Source: Phymorhynchus buccinoides (taxonomy: Eukaryota; Mollusca; Gastropoda; Neogastropoda; Raphitomidae). From it: DNA of 64,000 nucleotides. The notes under the pieces are model-generated. The model was not told where the DNA came from. It saw only the letters and a list, made by a program, of their open reading frames with translations, and made no database searches. The stretch covers positions 20,370,591 through 20,434,590 of the forward strand of contig CM065693.1 of the NCBI GenBank assembly GCA_017654935.2. Reading direction: 5' to 3'. The position numbers and the translations under genes were made by a program. Shown one piece after another: positions 34,104 through 59,183 of this stretch (the first letter of the stretch is position 1; each line of letters opens with the position of its first letter).

Positions 34104-34245
34104 AGGGCCTGTATTCACGTTGAGATAGCATGAGACTTAGCATGATGCTAACTTAGAAGCTCTTCCAATGTCCTATAGGATTTAATAGGACTTTTGGAAG
34201 AGCTTCTAAGAGCTTCTCATGCTATCTCAACGTGAATACAGGCCC
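34104..34245. repeat. Palindromic hairpin repeat, second copy
   Basis: GGGCCTGTATTCACGTTGAG to its inverse. One arm has lost part of the TTAGCATGATGCTAAC segment present in the other. Confidence 0.7.
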
Positions 34246-34301
34246 AGGTCACTTTTATTTTACGTTATGTCTCCTTTAACTTTCATTTTTACCAAGTCAG
34301 G

Positions 34302-34490
<189 letters not shown>

Positions 34491-34491
<1 letters not shown>

Positions 34492-35515
34492 ACTCATCTG
34501 TTTTACATGTTAAGGATTGGAAGTTTTATGGTGGTTGTTGTGGCCAAACTGGTGCGTCCGTTCAACAGACTGTTTTGGTACCAATCCATACTGTTGTCTC
34601 TCTGTTCATGTGAAATTTGTGGATAGTTACTATGAAATGTGATCAGTTAAATGATGCGTGGTTGACTTTGATGTTAAATACTCAATGCATTTATATTTCC
34701 ATTGTTCGATGATAAATTATCATCAGAATTATCTAACTGAATGATGAGTGTTCTGACTTATCACAAATTATTGGGAAATGGGGAATTCATTGGACATGCT
34801 TCTTCCATTATTGTAATGTGATTAAATCATGATTCATTGCATGCACATTGCAATGGACAATCACTATGATTCAGTGTGTTTAAATTCTGTGTGTTGATTT
34901 TGGAACTGTGTGAATAAAAATTGTCTTTAGATCACTACATTCCTATTCAGCAAATGTATCGGTATCATGGGAAGATGAAAACCATATTTGTATTATTGAC
35001 TATATTTTATCACAGACTTATTTGTGTTTTGTGCATTTGATGAATTATGTGGGTAGGTATTCCTTATAAGCTGAAGTGTTCATGTGAAACAAATATAATA
35101 AATGTTTTCTTTGATTCTTGTTTTGGGCAATAAATCAATGCATGATGGTGAAATTGACTGTGTTGTGTTTTTTTGTTTTGATTGTGTGTAATAAATTATT
35201 TTTGTTATTAAGTTCATAGCAAATTTAAATGTGTGTGTCAAACTCAACACACATCCACACACACAAACACACACACACATTCACGCACACAACCACACAC
35301 ATGTGCGCGCGCAAACACATACATTCACACACAAGACATTATTCAGCAGTGCATTCATGTTATATCAGACATATGCTTATAAACACATAAATAATCATTA
35401 TTCATGATCACATGGTTATTTTCTTCTTCGACACTTCTTCGCCTATGCTAAACAACAATTACACACACAAAAACAAGATGCAAAGCTATATAAAGATACT
35501 CCCAGTTCAGACATT
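34491..35515. other. Intergenic AT-rich sequence
   Basis: Contains several plus-strand AATAAA-type signals and a CA/TG block (35230-35330). No gene recognised. Confidence 0.55.
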
Positions 35516-35519
35516 TTAA

Positions 35520-35753
35520 CCCTTTCATCGCCAGCCATTTTTCAGCCAAAAAATACCAGTAAGCTTACCTGGGTAGAGACATTTTTCTATCTGCAATATT
35601 ACGAATTGCTCTGACATGTATAACACTAGGCCTATCCTTTCCTGCCAAAATCACGAAAATAGTGTTCAGATAACAGGCCCTGATTTTATGCTTTTAGTGA
35701 CATAGGTGTCAAACCTTTGCGGTGCAAAAAATGCGACATTGGCGGTGAAAGGG
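35520..35753. mobile_element. TTAA MITE, family B
   Basis: CCCTTTCATCGCCAGCC to GGCGGTGAAAGGG between TTAA duplications. Further copies at 41228-41474 and 44030-44245 share AAGCTTACCTGGGTAGAGA-like and CAGGCCCTGATTT-like blocks. Confidence 0.7.
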
Positions 35754-35911
35754 TTAATCTCACTCTCACTTTATTATTGCCCCCTTCATTACGAGACCCT
35801 CAAGCTATTCGTCTTATCACCACAATCAGCGAGGCAACCAAGGCATGCATAGCACAACCCACCTCCTCCACCTACTCTTCCAACACTGCTGTCAGCTGCC
35901 TTTTTCTGCTT

Positions 35912-36180
35912 TCCCAGGCCATAAGGCCTCAATGGGTACGTATGTGTCCGTTTTCCAGTTTTCACTGGTGTCCTCGCTGCATACAGCCGACACATTCCGA
36001 TTTAGGAGGAGCTCAAAAGAGAAAACTATATGGAAGATTTTTTTTTTTTAAGGGCAGGAGAATGGGCCAAAAAGTCAGAAAGATAGTAGATGACACTAAG
36101 CAAGGAAAAAGGAAAAGAAAGATTAGAGGGAGGTACGAGCACAGAACTTCCAGAAGGTGGGGGAACTATTTGTACAGAAG
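35912..36180 (+). repeat. CATTCCGATTT dispersed repeat
   Basis: Copy about 220 bp upstream of the inferred RING-gene promoter. Confidence 0.55.
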
Positions 36181-36394
36181 AGAAACCCAAAGAGAGACAG
36201 AGGAACACAGAGAGAGACAGAAAGACAGAGAAAAAAAAAACAAAGAGAGAGTGTGATGGAAAATACCCTGAGTTCTATATTCCACTAGAGGGTAAATAGC
36301 CACTGCCATAGTAAAAAAAACCACCCCATCACTTTCTTTGAAAGTTTCTTGTGAAAAAGACTATTTTTAGAAGATGACGCGTTAAGGGTATCTA

Positions 36395-36499
36395 AAAATA
36401 GTATCCGTTTCATACCGGAAGTACAAAACCACAACACTGTGGTGCGTGTATGGTGCTGTTTGATGTCTGAACACAGCTGGAGAAGCTTCAATCGCAGAA
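36395..36499 (+). promoter_or_regulatory. Probable promoter/5' UTR of the RING gene with ETS-type site
   Basis: The 100 bases before the RING-gene ATG contain ACCGGAAGT at 36414-36422, a consensus ETS/GABP site common in TATA-less housekeeping promoters, and no obvious TATA box. The first exon's donor (GTGAGA) is at 36533. The transcription start is inferred to lie close by but cannot be placed. Confidence 0.45.
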
Positions 36500-51165
<14,666 letters not shown>

Positions 51166-51352
51166 CTACACAGGGTCTCCGCCTCCTTCTCTTCCTCCTC
51201 CTTCCTTCCTTCACCTCAGGCATCATGATCACAGAAGAAAACAGCTACACCGGTCTTTATATCCCTTTGCCAGCCACTGATGTCTCTGTGCACCAAACAC
51301 AGTGCATTTGCCATTTGTAACAAACAGTTTGATTAGACTGTGATAACCATAA

Positions 51353-51534
51353 GGCCGTGTACACACATAAGTGGATATTCCATGCGGAAACCTGTGCGCA
51401 ATCCATAAATAAGTGAAACAAAGAAGGGAAAGGATTTGCGCACGTGTCCGAATTTGCGTAAACTTTTATCCTTCTTTTTTCCACTTATTTAGGGTTTTTC
51501 GTACGGAACTTACGCATCTAATGTGAACCCGGCC
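51353..51534. mobile_element. PIF/Harbinger-like MITE, second copy
   Basis: Same ends as the 2789 copy, flanked by TAA. It lies in the 3' UTR region of the RING gene. Confidence 0.65.
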
Positions 51535-52133
51535 TAAGTCTTGCTGATTGGTCATGATTGGTAGCATAATTCTTTGTGAACGAGTGCTTGTTGGATGCAG
51601 TTGGCTGATTTTTTTTAACAGGGGTGGGTGGGTGGGTGTGGATGTATGGTGGAAAGGAATGCCTGTTTTTATTAGTATCTATGTTTGTTTTACGAGGTGT
51701 GGTGTAGTCTTGTTTTGTGAGGCGCAAGGTAGGTTACCAATGTTGCTATGATTTGTCATGGGGCGTTGTCATTGGGGCGTGGATGGGAGTGGGATCAGAG
51801 TTGATTGTTGTATGTTTGATTACCTTGTTAAATATACTTTGACAAGATTGTGCATATTTTCGTTTCCACACAAAGTTATATTTTGTATAATTGTTTGTTT
51901 GTTTGTTTGTGTGTTTTTTTCAATTTGAAGGAATACAGTAATAACAGACTAAATGGCCAAAATACTCATGCAAAAAGTATGTTCATGCAGCCTCTTTTTT
52001 ATGCAACCGTTTGCTGGATAAAGGGTTGTGTTTTACTTTAGATTTCACTCCTAACAAAAATTCAAGGTAGCCACACAAGCAGAGCAATGAAAAACGTTTA
52101 GATTCCAATAGTTAATCTCAACCTCATACAACA

Positions 52134-52139
52134 AATAAA
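52134..52139 (+). terminator. Possible polyadenylation signal of the RING gene
   Basis: AATAAA about 1 kb after the stop codon at 51165. A second AATAAA is at 53814-53819. Which is used, if either, cannot be told from sequence. Confidence 0.25.
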
Positions 52140-52312
52140 CAAGCACAAGTTTGAAGTGAGGTTATTTTATTCACGAGACACAACAAAACAGCTGGATATG
52201 TTTGCGAATATGTCTTTATCAACATAAACACACAAGAAAACAGCAAAGACAGCAAAAGGACCAAAAAATACTTTCCCTCCACAATCCAATCTGTAAATGG
52301 TCAACCTCATAG

Positions 52313-53857
52313 TTAACCCTTTCACTGCGCTATTACAGAAATTTCTATCATCTTTTTTTAAAGGAATTTTCCATGGAAAATCATGGGGCATTGTATGTAC
52401 CAATGCCACTGAATTCATATCTACAGTTTGTTGTTCTTAAATTGATAAAGCATTCATTGATTTTTAAAAGTAATTAAGGTAATGCCCAAGTTTAAAATTT
52501 TATTCAGATTTCTAATGTTAGGGTCTAACTATGCCAATGTGATTGTGTCTGTAATCATTTATAATTTATTTTAGGTTTCAGACTGTCAAGTTTCCAAACC
52601 TGATGATTTCAGCAAGTTATAATTGACAGTGAGTAACTTAATTAGCTGCTTATTTTTTGTTTAAGATACAAAGAATTAGCTTTTGGTTTCTTTGATCAGT
52701 TCTACATGAATCATGAGGTTGTTTTAAAGTAACTTTTAAGCAAGAACAAAACATGCCTTGAATACCAGTCAATATAAGTTTGATGTTATAATTAGTAATA
52801 GCAAAAAAACGTTATAATCAATATGAATTGTTCGGAAATAATTAAGGGGTCATTTCATGGTGTGTGGGAGTGATCAGATCTTGCCTAATTCAATCGGTCA
52901 AACAGGGGAAGTCACTCTACCATCAGCTCTCGTAGCCTCAAGCCTCGTGTGTTTGAGCAGACATACAGCACTTAGAACACTGTGCGCCATTCTAAACAAT
53001 TATACCATTTATATTTTTACGTCACAGTTTGCAAACAAGTTCTATCACTTTGTAGCAACTGGCCACCCCTAATTTTTCTAAAAAAATGTTTGCAAGTCAC
53101 TGACTGGCATCCTGTGGTTTTAAGCTTTGACACCATTGTTGCTGTAATATTTGACAGAGTATTTTCACGAAGTGCTCTCCCCTAGTTTTTTTTTCGAAAA
53201 TCGTCTATTATAGCGAAGCTTTTGCCCAGTAATGATAATGACTGTATGAATGATGTTTTATCTGAAGAAGCACCACGGTTGGACTTTTGATCTGGGGCTG
53301 CTATTCTATTTTATGTGAGACTTTACACAAGTCCGTTCATCGATTGAAACAATAGGTGGTTGTATGCATGTACAGCCATGTATGTGTGTGTGTTATGTGC
53401 AAATACATGTGTGTATGTGTGTGCAAATACATGTGTGTATGTGTGTGCATATTCATGTGTGTGTGTATACCTGTATATGTGAGTGCGCTGTTATTTATGT
53501 GTGTGCCTGTGGTTTCAATCTCTTGGCTTGTACATATGTGTATGATTTTATTGATCAATTTTAAAGCAAGTGGGGAAAGAGGCTCATTTCTGTTTCCATG
53601 ATATATACTGTATAAAAAAGTCCACAAATCCAGTTTTCTTTGTTTTTTATTTAAATAATAATATATTAAATATGTTGTACAGTCAGTTTGTTTATAGCTT
53701 GTGCTGTGTTATTTGTTGATCCATGCAACACAATGAAGCAAAGAATGATGTATGCTGAGCGGAAGATATTCTTAATAGTATTGGTAACAATTACTTTTAC
53801 TGTGCCACCGTCAAATAAAGAGGCTGCATATTTTCAAAATACTGGTCTTTGTTTATT
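52313..53857. other. 3' flank of the RING gene
   Basis: AT-rich sequence beginning with a lone TTAACCCTTTCACTGCGC MITE-like end, with TG repeats at 53380-53500. No coding region recognised; it may include distal 3' UTR. Confidence 0.5.
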
Positions 53858-54060
53858 AGTACCCCCACGGGGATACTGGGGGTCTTTTGTATAAATAGTT
53901 TTCCCACCTTCTGGAAGTTCTGTGCTTGTAACTTCCTCTAATCTGTCACTCTCTTTGACTCTGCCTTTTCCCTTTGCTTACTGTCATCGACGTTCTTTCT
54001 GCCTTACCGGTCCATTAGTCTGCCTTTTTTTAAGAAACACTTTCCCAAAAAAAATTCCTC
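53858..54060 (-). repeat. CATTCCGATTT dispersed repeat, inverted, partial
   Basis: Minus-strand copy lacking the CATTCCGATTT end, followed by TG-rich sequence. Confidence 0.5.
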
Positions 54061-54384
54061 CAGCCGAAGGTATGTGTTGTGGTATGTGGATGTGTGTGTG
54101 CACGCGCATGCAATGTGTCTGTATGTGTGGACATACGTGTGTGTGTATCCTCTGGAATGTGTTTGTGTGTGCTGTGCATGTGTCTGTCCGTGCAACCCAG
54201 TAGCTATGACTTACTGAATGAGAGATGATGAATGGGTCTGCGTGTGTGTGTCTGTGTGTTGGTTTATACATGCGTTGCTGGTTTCTGTCATTCGTAAATA
54301 CTATTTTTGTTGTCTACTTGTTGATGACCATTTGATTGTAAAGCGCTTTGGGCTCATTTGAGATAAAGCGCTACATATGTACTA

Positions 54385-54745
54385 CGAGGGGCACTCCATG
54401 TTTTGCTATGTGAAGATTCAGGTAACATCAGAAAACTTTAAATGGCGTCCCGAGATAGACCATTATCATAATACCTACGTCGCAAATTTTTATTATTTTC
54501 CACCAGTCCATAACCATTGAGCAAAGCAAAATGTCTACCAAGGGGAACGTTGACCCCAAGCTGTGAAAATCTCTATAATGCAGATTATTTCTATCTATTA
54601 ACTTCTATGCTTATACTCAAGGAAAGATATTCAAATGAAGGTTTTAGACTTTGATAAATTGTTCTTCAGATCTTGCTCAGTCAGAAACAAAAGTTCATAA
54701 ATGGCTCAAGGGCTTTCAGTTTGCAAAATATATGGAGTGCCTCAT
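54385..54745. mobile_element. Possible mariner-like MITE
   Basis: CGAGGGGCACTCCATG at the left and ATGGAGTGCCTCAT at the right form inverted ends near TA/AT. No transposase frame. Confidence 0.4.
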
Positions 54746-54957
54746 ATTTAATTATTATAACAGTCAGCTTGGACAGTAACATGTAAATTAGACTACAAAC
54801 TGTAAACTATCAACACCTTTGGCAGTTTTGTCTTTGCTACCCGTTTTGAGTGACAGACTGCAACTAGAAAGCACTGACACTGAAATCTCCCGTTCTGATG
54901 ACGCAACTCCCGAAAACAATGGTTAGACAGAGAGAAAATAAAAAGATTCAGACATTT

Positions 54958-55260
54958 TCCCCCGTGGGGATACCGGGTGGACTTTTGTACATAGTTCCCC
55001 CACCTTCTGGAAGTTCTGTGCTTGTAACTTCCCCTAATTTGTCACTCTCTTTGACTCTGCCTTTTCCCTTTGCTTACTGTCATGTTATCTTTCTATTTTA
55101 CTGGTCCATTCTCCTGCCTGTTTTCTATACATTCTTACAAATATTTCTTCAGCCGAAGTCGGACATGCTGGGCCTAACTATTTGTTAGGCGCATAACGGC
55201 AGCATGATGCATCTACGATCATGTGACAGGAAACTGTCTGAGCAAATGAAGAAGAAGAAC
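54958..55260 (-). repeat. CATTCCGATTT dispersed repeat, inverted
   Basis: Minus-strand long form ending in the TTC-rich head. It abuts the first U2 fragment. Confidence 0.55.
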
Positions 55261-55282
55261 ATTGACTTTTTTTTTTATTGTT

Positions 55283-55380
55283 CTCCCCCGGGGGGGGAGT
55301 GGGCTATCCTGGAGGTACTGCAATACCAGGCCAACCCGTAGCGAAGGTGGAACAAAGCCCCTGATACTTCATCGATGTTC
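55283..55380 (-). pseudogene. U2 snRNA 3' fragment
   Basis: The reverse complement of 55283-55380 matches the 3' stem-loops of the U2 copy at 58771-58870 (CCTGGTATTGCAGTACCTCC, then the C-rich end). Similarity stops abruptly at 55380, just 3' of where the Sm site should be, and is replaced by a sequence resembling a LINE 3' end (contains GAGATATTAAAGTATA on the minus strand). Confidence 0.75.
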
Positions 55381-55659
55381 CAAGTTCAAGTATACTTTAA
55401 TATCTCCAAAAGAGAAATTCAGGTTAGGTGCAACAAAATCATGACAGAAATATAACATAACTGAAAGAACATTAATCAAATGTGTAAAACTAAATTATAG
55501 GAACCAAATAAGTATTAAAATTCATTACATCAACTTGGAGATGTGCATATCTAAAACATACACACACACACACACACACAAACGCGTGCATGCACACACA
55601 GACCGACAATAAAAGAAGAAAGAGGGGGGAGAAAGAGAGAGAATGCAAATGCGAGTGAT

Positions 55660-55776
55660 TTGTTCAAGTAGGCCAAGACCCCTTATACTTATGAAGGGGA
55701 AATGAACAAAAATTAGGTTAAAACATAATATCGAAGCCCCTGGATATATCAGATATTAAGCTCATAAGAAGATACT
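55660..55776 (-). pseudogene. Diverged U2 snRNA fragment at a third LINE junction
   Basis: The reverse complement of 55727-55776 matches the U2 branch-recognition and stem II region with small deletions. Similarity becomes weak but recognisable through the Sm region to about 55660. Its 5' side (55777-55815) carries the same tail as the 56450 junction (GACGGAGACAGACAGC, then an AATAAA-like signal), so both derive from one LINE subfamily or a duplicated junction. Confidence 0.65.
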
Positions 55777-56376
55777 GTTTTGGGTTTGACGGAGACAGAC
55801 AGCTTTCAAATCTTTATTCATAAATACATTTTACAACATTAAATAAAAGTCATTTACAGATGGCACCCACAAAACATTTGAACATAATCAAATGCAACTC
55901 TCACACTTTGCAGTTACTCCAATCACATGAGCATTAAAATTACAAATCATGAAACGGTTAGAGTACTGGTAACCGTAACATTGATCAATAGAAACAAAAT
56001 AGAACTAAACACGAACAATAAGCATGAATGAAAGAAGCAATAATGATATAATGAAAACAATACAGTGGAGAACTGACAACTCAAAAACACTGGATAACTC
56101 ACAATATTTTTTTGGGTCCCAGTATAATAATCTCTATGTTGAAAAGTCTTTATAACTCAAAATATTGGCTATCTCCAAATAAAATTTCAATCCCTTCAAT
56201 TTTGACTTGAGCGATTTTTACTGTAATACTAAATGTAACACTAACAGCACTTTACAGAAAAGTAAAATGCATGCACGCGCGCGCACACACACGCTGACAT
56301 AATTATGAAACTTGCCATCGACGTACTATAAATAGAGTATCATCATCATCATCTCAACGGGAAATGAACAAAAATT
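55777..56376 (-). mobile_element. LINE 3' UTR-like remnant between U2 fragments
   Basis: AT-rich, non-coding 600 bp. Its minus-strand 3' end (55777-55815) is joined to U2 at nt ~35. It has an AATAAA-like signal near the end and a CA-rich composition like the 3' UTR of the intact element at 58940-59183. No reverse transcriptase remains. Read as the 5'-truncated 3' end of an older U2-targeted LINE; this is inference from the junction. Confidence 0.5.
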
Positions 56377-56450
56377 AGGTTAAAAAATCAGTTTAGTTAA
56401 TATCGAAGCTCCTGGATATATCCGATATTAAGCTGATAAGAACAGATACT
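56377..56450 (-). pseudogene. U2 snRNA fragment (nt ~35-105) at a second LINE junction
   Basis: The reverse complement starts AGTATCTGTTCTTATCAG and runs through the stem II region to a degenerate Sm site, then similarity is lost. It starts at the same U2 base as the 58938 copy. The adjoining sequence at 56451-56490 is another LINE-like 3' tail containing GACGGAGACAGACAGC. Confidence 0.75.
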
Positions 56451-56796
56451 TTTTTTTGTTTGACGGAGACAGACAGCTTTCGAATCTTTATCATGCTTAT
56501 AAACATCTGTATCGTTAAAAATTCTAGAGTTGCACTGCCTCCGGGCATTGCCTCCAGGATCGTTCCCACCATCTTTATATCTACTAATGTCCCATATGTG
56601 TCTGTTTTAGACCGGAGGACGTTAAACGGATTTTCACTCACTCATCTCAACTTCGTCTTCAGTTCAGGAACATCGTCCATAAGGGTCTCTGACCGATTGG
56701 ACGCTAATCTCACATTCTCCAGCGATGAAACTTGATAATATTATTCATTTAGGATTCCTCCGCCATAATCTCCAGAATTGTCTAAGAGAATGCAGA

Positions 56797-57268
56797 CGCC
56801 TAGTGTACATGGCATTGGTCTGAGTACAGTGCTACGGTGTGGGACCCATACCAGAAACAGGACGTTGAAAAGCTGGAGAGTTCAGCGCCAGGCAGAACAC
56901 TTTGTTACCAGGGACTACAAGTCCAGGAAACCAGGCTGCGTGAGTGATATGCTGAAGGAACTAGGCCTGCCTCCCCTGGAGGAAAGACGCAGATGCCTCA
57001 GCCTCTTCTTTATAAGATAGCCGAGGGCCTCGTTCCAGCTCTCCCAGCAGAAAAGTTCCTTACTCTGGCCTCCACTAATCGTCGCAGGATCAAGCCGAAC
57101 AGATTCAAGGGGTTCCAAACCACCAGCATCTTGAAAAGACAGACCATAAACCATTCCCGTGGATTTTGCGTCCCAGAATGGAGAACGGAGTAGTATCATA
57201 GCTCCTTCTTCTGCCACAGAGTGGAACCAACTAAGCGAAGCCACTGTCAGCGCACTTTCATCAGCGTT
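56797..57268 (+). pseudogene. Jockey/CR1-type reverse transcriptase C-terminal fragment, frameshifted
   Basis: In three frames one can read TVWDPYQKQDVEKLE, then RVQRQAEHFVTRDYKS..GC, LGLPPLEERRR, then a TEWNQLSEA-like end. This series is typical of the C-terminus of non-LTR reverse transcriptases of the jockey/CR1 type. At least two frameshifts break it, so it is dead. It lies opposite in strand to the Tx1 LINE. Confidence 0.75.
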
Positions 57269-57363
57269 GACCACAACCACCATTTGGGCATGCGATCACT
57301 CAACTAAAACTTTTTTTGTTGCTTGCTTCTGGAAGTGGGGGCCCTGGGCTTCCCGGCTGAACT

Positions 57364-57395
<32 letters not shown>

Positions 57396-57456
57396 CGCTA
57401 ATGGTGTTAACCCAGGGTAAGCAGTACGTATTTCTCCTATATTTTCTGTTAGGTAC

Positions 57457-57807
57457 ATGCGTCCTCCTAGTTCTGTCGCGATTCATCGTCAGAAGTGGCG
57501 TCTGCGACGTACCTATCCATATTCATGGTACAGCAAGCTAACAGGAATCCCAATGGACATATGTCACCATTTATACGATTATTCCACTACTAACAGCCTA
57601 CTAACTCTTTGTGAGGGTGATAGAACCCGTGGCCATAACTTTAAACTGTACCAAAAAGATACTAACACCAGACTAGCACAAAACTTTTTTACTGCATGGA
57701 ATAACCTTCCCGATGAAGCAGTTAATGCAAAGTCATTAAAATCATTCAAAAATATTATAGACAAGTTTTTCCAAAACAAAATGTATTCAGTTAATATACA
57801 GATTTAA
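57457..57807 (+). pseudogene. Non-LTR reverse transcriptase C-terminal fragment
   Basis: The open frame contains RTRGHNFKLYQKD, then FFTAWNNLPDEAVNAKSLKS and ends FKNIIDKFF, the usual C-terminal tail of CR1/RTE-like reverse transcriptases. The upstream catalytic domain is missing (5' truncation). A 30-base G run precedes it at about 57366-57396. Confidence 0.7.
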
Positions 57808-57884
57808 AGGAATAAAACACAGAGATGCCTTAGTAGTCATCAGTGAATGAAGCCAAATCAAATAAAAATCAAAAACATATTTAA

Positions 57885-58021
57885 AAATATATTTCGGGAA
57901 GGTAACAAAGTTTTGGAATACTCTTCCTGCACATATTAAACGAGCACAGAATCTAACACAATTCAAAAACCTCCTTGGTGGATACACCAACATATCAAAA
58001 CTACAATACGAGCATGACTAA
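57885..58021 (+). pseudogene. Third non-LTR reverse transcriptase tail
   Basis: One frame reads VTKFWNTLPAHIKRAQNLTQ, FKNLLGGY and stops at 58021. The W-N-x-LP...FK pattern is the same RT C-terminus as in the preceding fragment but from another subfamily. A likely LINE 3' tail follows, ending near the short GCTATGCTATGCTA repeat at about 58181-58195. Confidence 0.65.
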
Positions 58022-58770
58022 AAGGCCGATTTGCCGAAAACAAAATACAAAAACCTCTCAGCTGTGCAAAAGTTCAAACAAAAATGACAGGACAGTGAAG
58101 AGGCCGCGAGGCCTAATGTCCTAACTACCTGACCTGAGAGGGCAAAAGGCTAAAACAAAATAGCCTATAGTGCCATTTATGCTATGCTATGCTAAAGGGA
58201 AACAAACCAGTACACCCGAAAGGGTATTTGGGACCAATTTGCCTCCCTTCCACCACAGATTTTTTAAGTCAATGGAAAGTTAAAGCAATTTTAATTTCAC
58301 ACGAGCCGTGTACTAGGCTATACTATTTCATCGTGATCTCCACATTATGATTACTTGAAGCTTTATTTTATTGTCTGAAAACAAAAACGCGCGCGCATGC
58401 GCTTGTGTGTAACCAAAAAACCAGTAGCAAGCAAACAAGTATCAGCAGCTTGCTGTTCTCCCCGCCATAACCACAGACTGACCACGATGACGTCACAACA
58501 ACGAATGCATGAAGCCTTCAAGGCTCACTCGTGCGAAGTTTTCAGTCGAATGATTTCAAAGACAGAATTGTAAGATTATCTATAAATTTTAAAAAATGAC
58601 GATTAAGCCTTTACACAAAAACGGGGCACATGGCCGCTTGTATTTAGGCTTAGAAAGGAAGAATGTCCCAAATGGCCTTGCCGAGAGGACGTAAAACATT
58701 AACTTCGCGGAGAAGAAAGACAAGAATAAAAGTAAGTAACTACACATCATTGACATTTTCATTGGATTTT

Positions 58771-58938
58771 CTCCCCCTGGGGGGAGTGGGCCGATCCTGG
58801 AAGTACTGCAATACCAGGCCAACCCGTGGCGAAGGTGGAGCAAGCCCCTGACACTTCGCCGAGGTTCAAAAATCAGTTTAATATCGAAGCCCCCGGATAG
58901 GGGGCGTATCAGATATTAAGCTGATAAGAACAGATACT
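58771..58938 (-). pseudogene. U2 snRNA, 5'-truncated by LINE insertion (nt ~35 to 3' end)
   Basis: The reverse complement begins AGTATCTGTTCTTATCAG, the universally conserved U2 segment that pairs with the intron branch site, then continues through stem IIa/b, the Sm site (ATTTTTG) and the 3' stem-loops (CCTGGTATTGCAGTACTTCC). Only about the first 34 nt are absent, and the LINE 3' end sits exactly there. The rest is well preserved, so this was a recent gene copy or close pseudogene before insertion. Without its 5' end and promoter it cannot make U2 from this position. Confidence 0.88.
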
Positions 58939-59183
58939 TTTTTCATTTTTATAAAGAATCTTTATTCAATAATACATGTTACAATATATACATATAATCA
59001 ACCAGCATCAAAACAACACACACATTCACACTCCACATTCAATTCAAACACACCAGCATTATAAAAGACATAACATTTATCTCCTTCACACACTCTCACA
59101 CTCATCTACATACACCCTTGTACACTCATTAGCACACACACCCCACCCTCCCCCCGATCTTTTCCCCAAACAAGGGAAATAAC

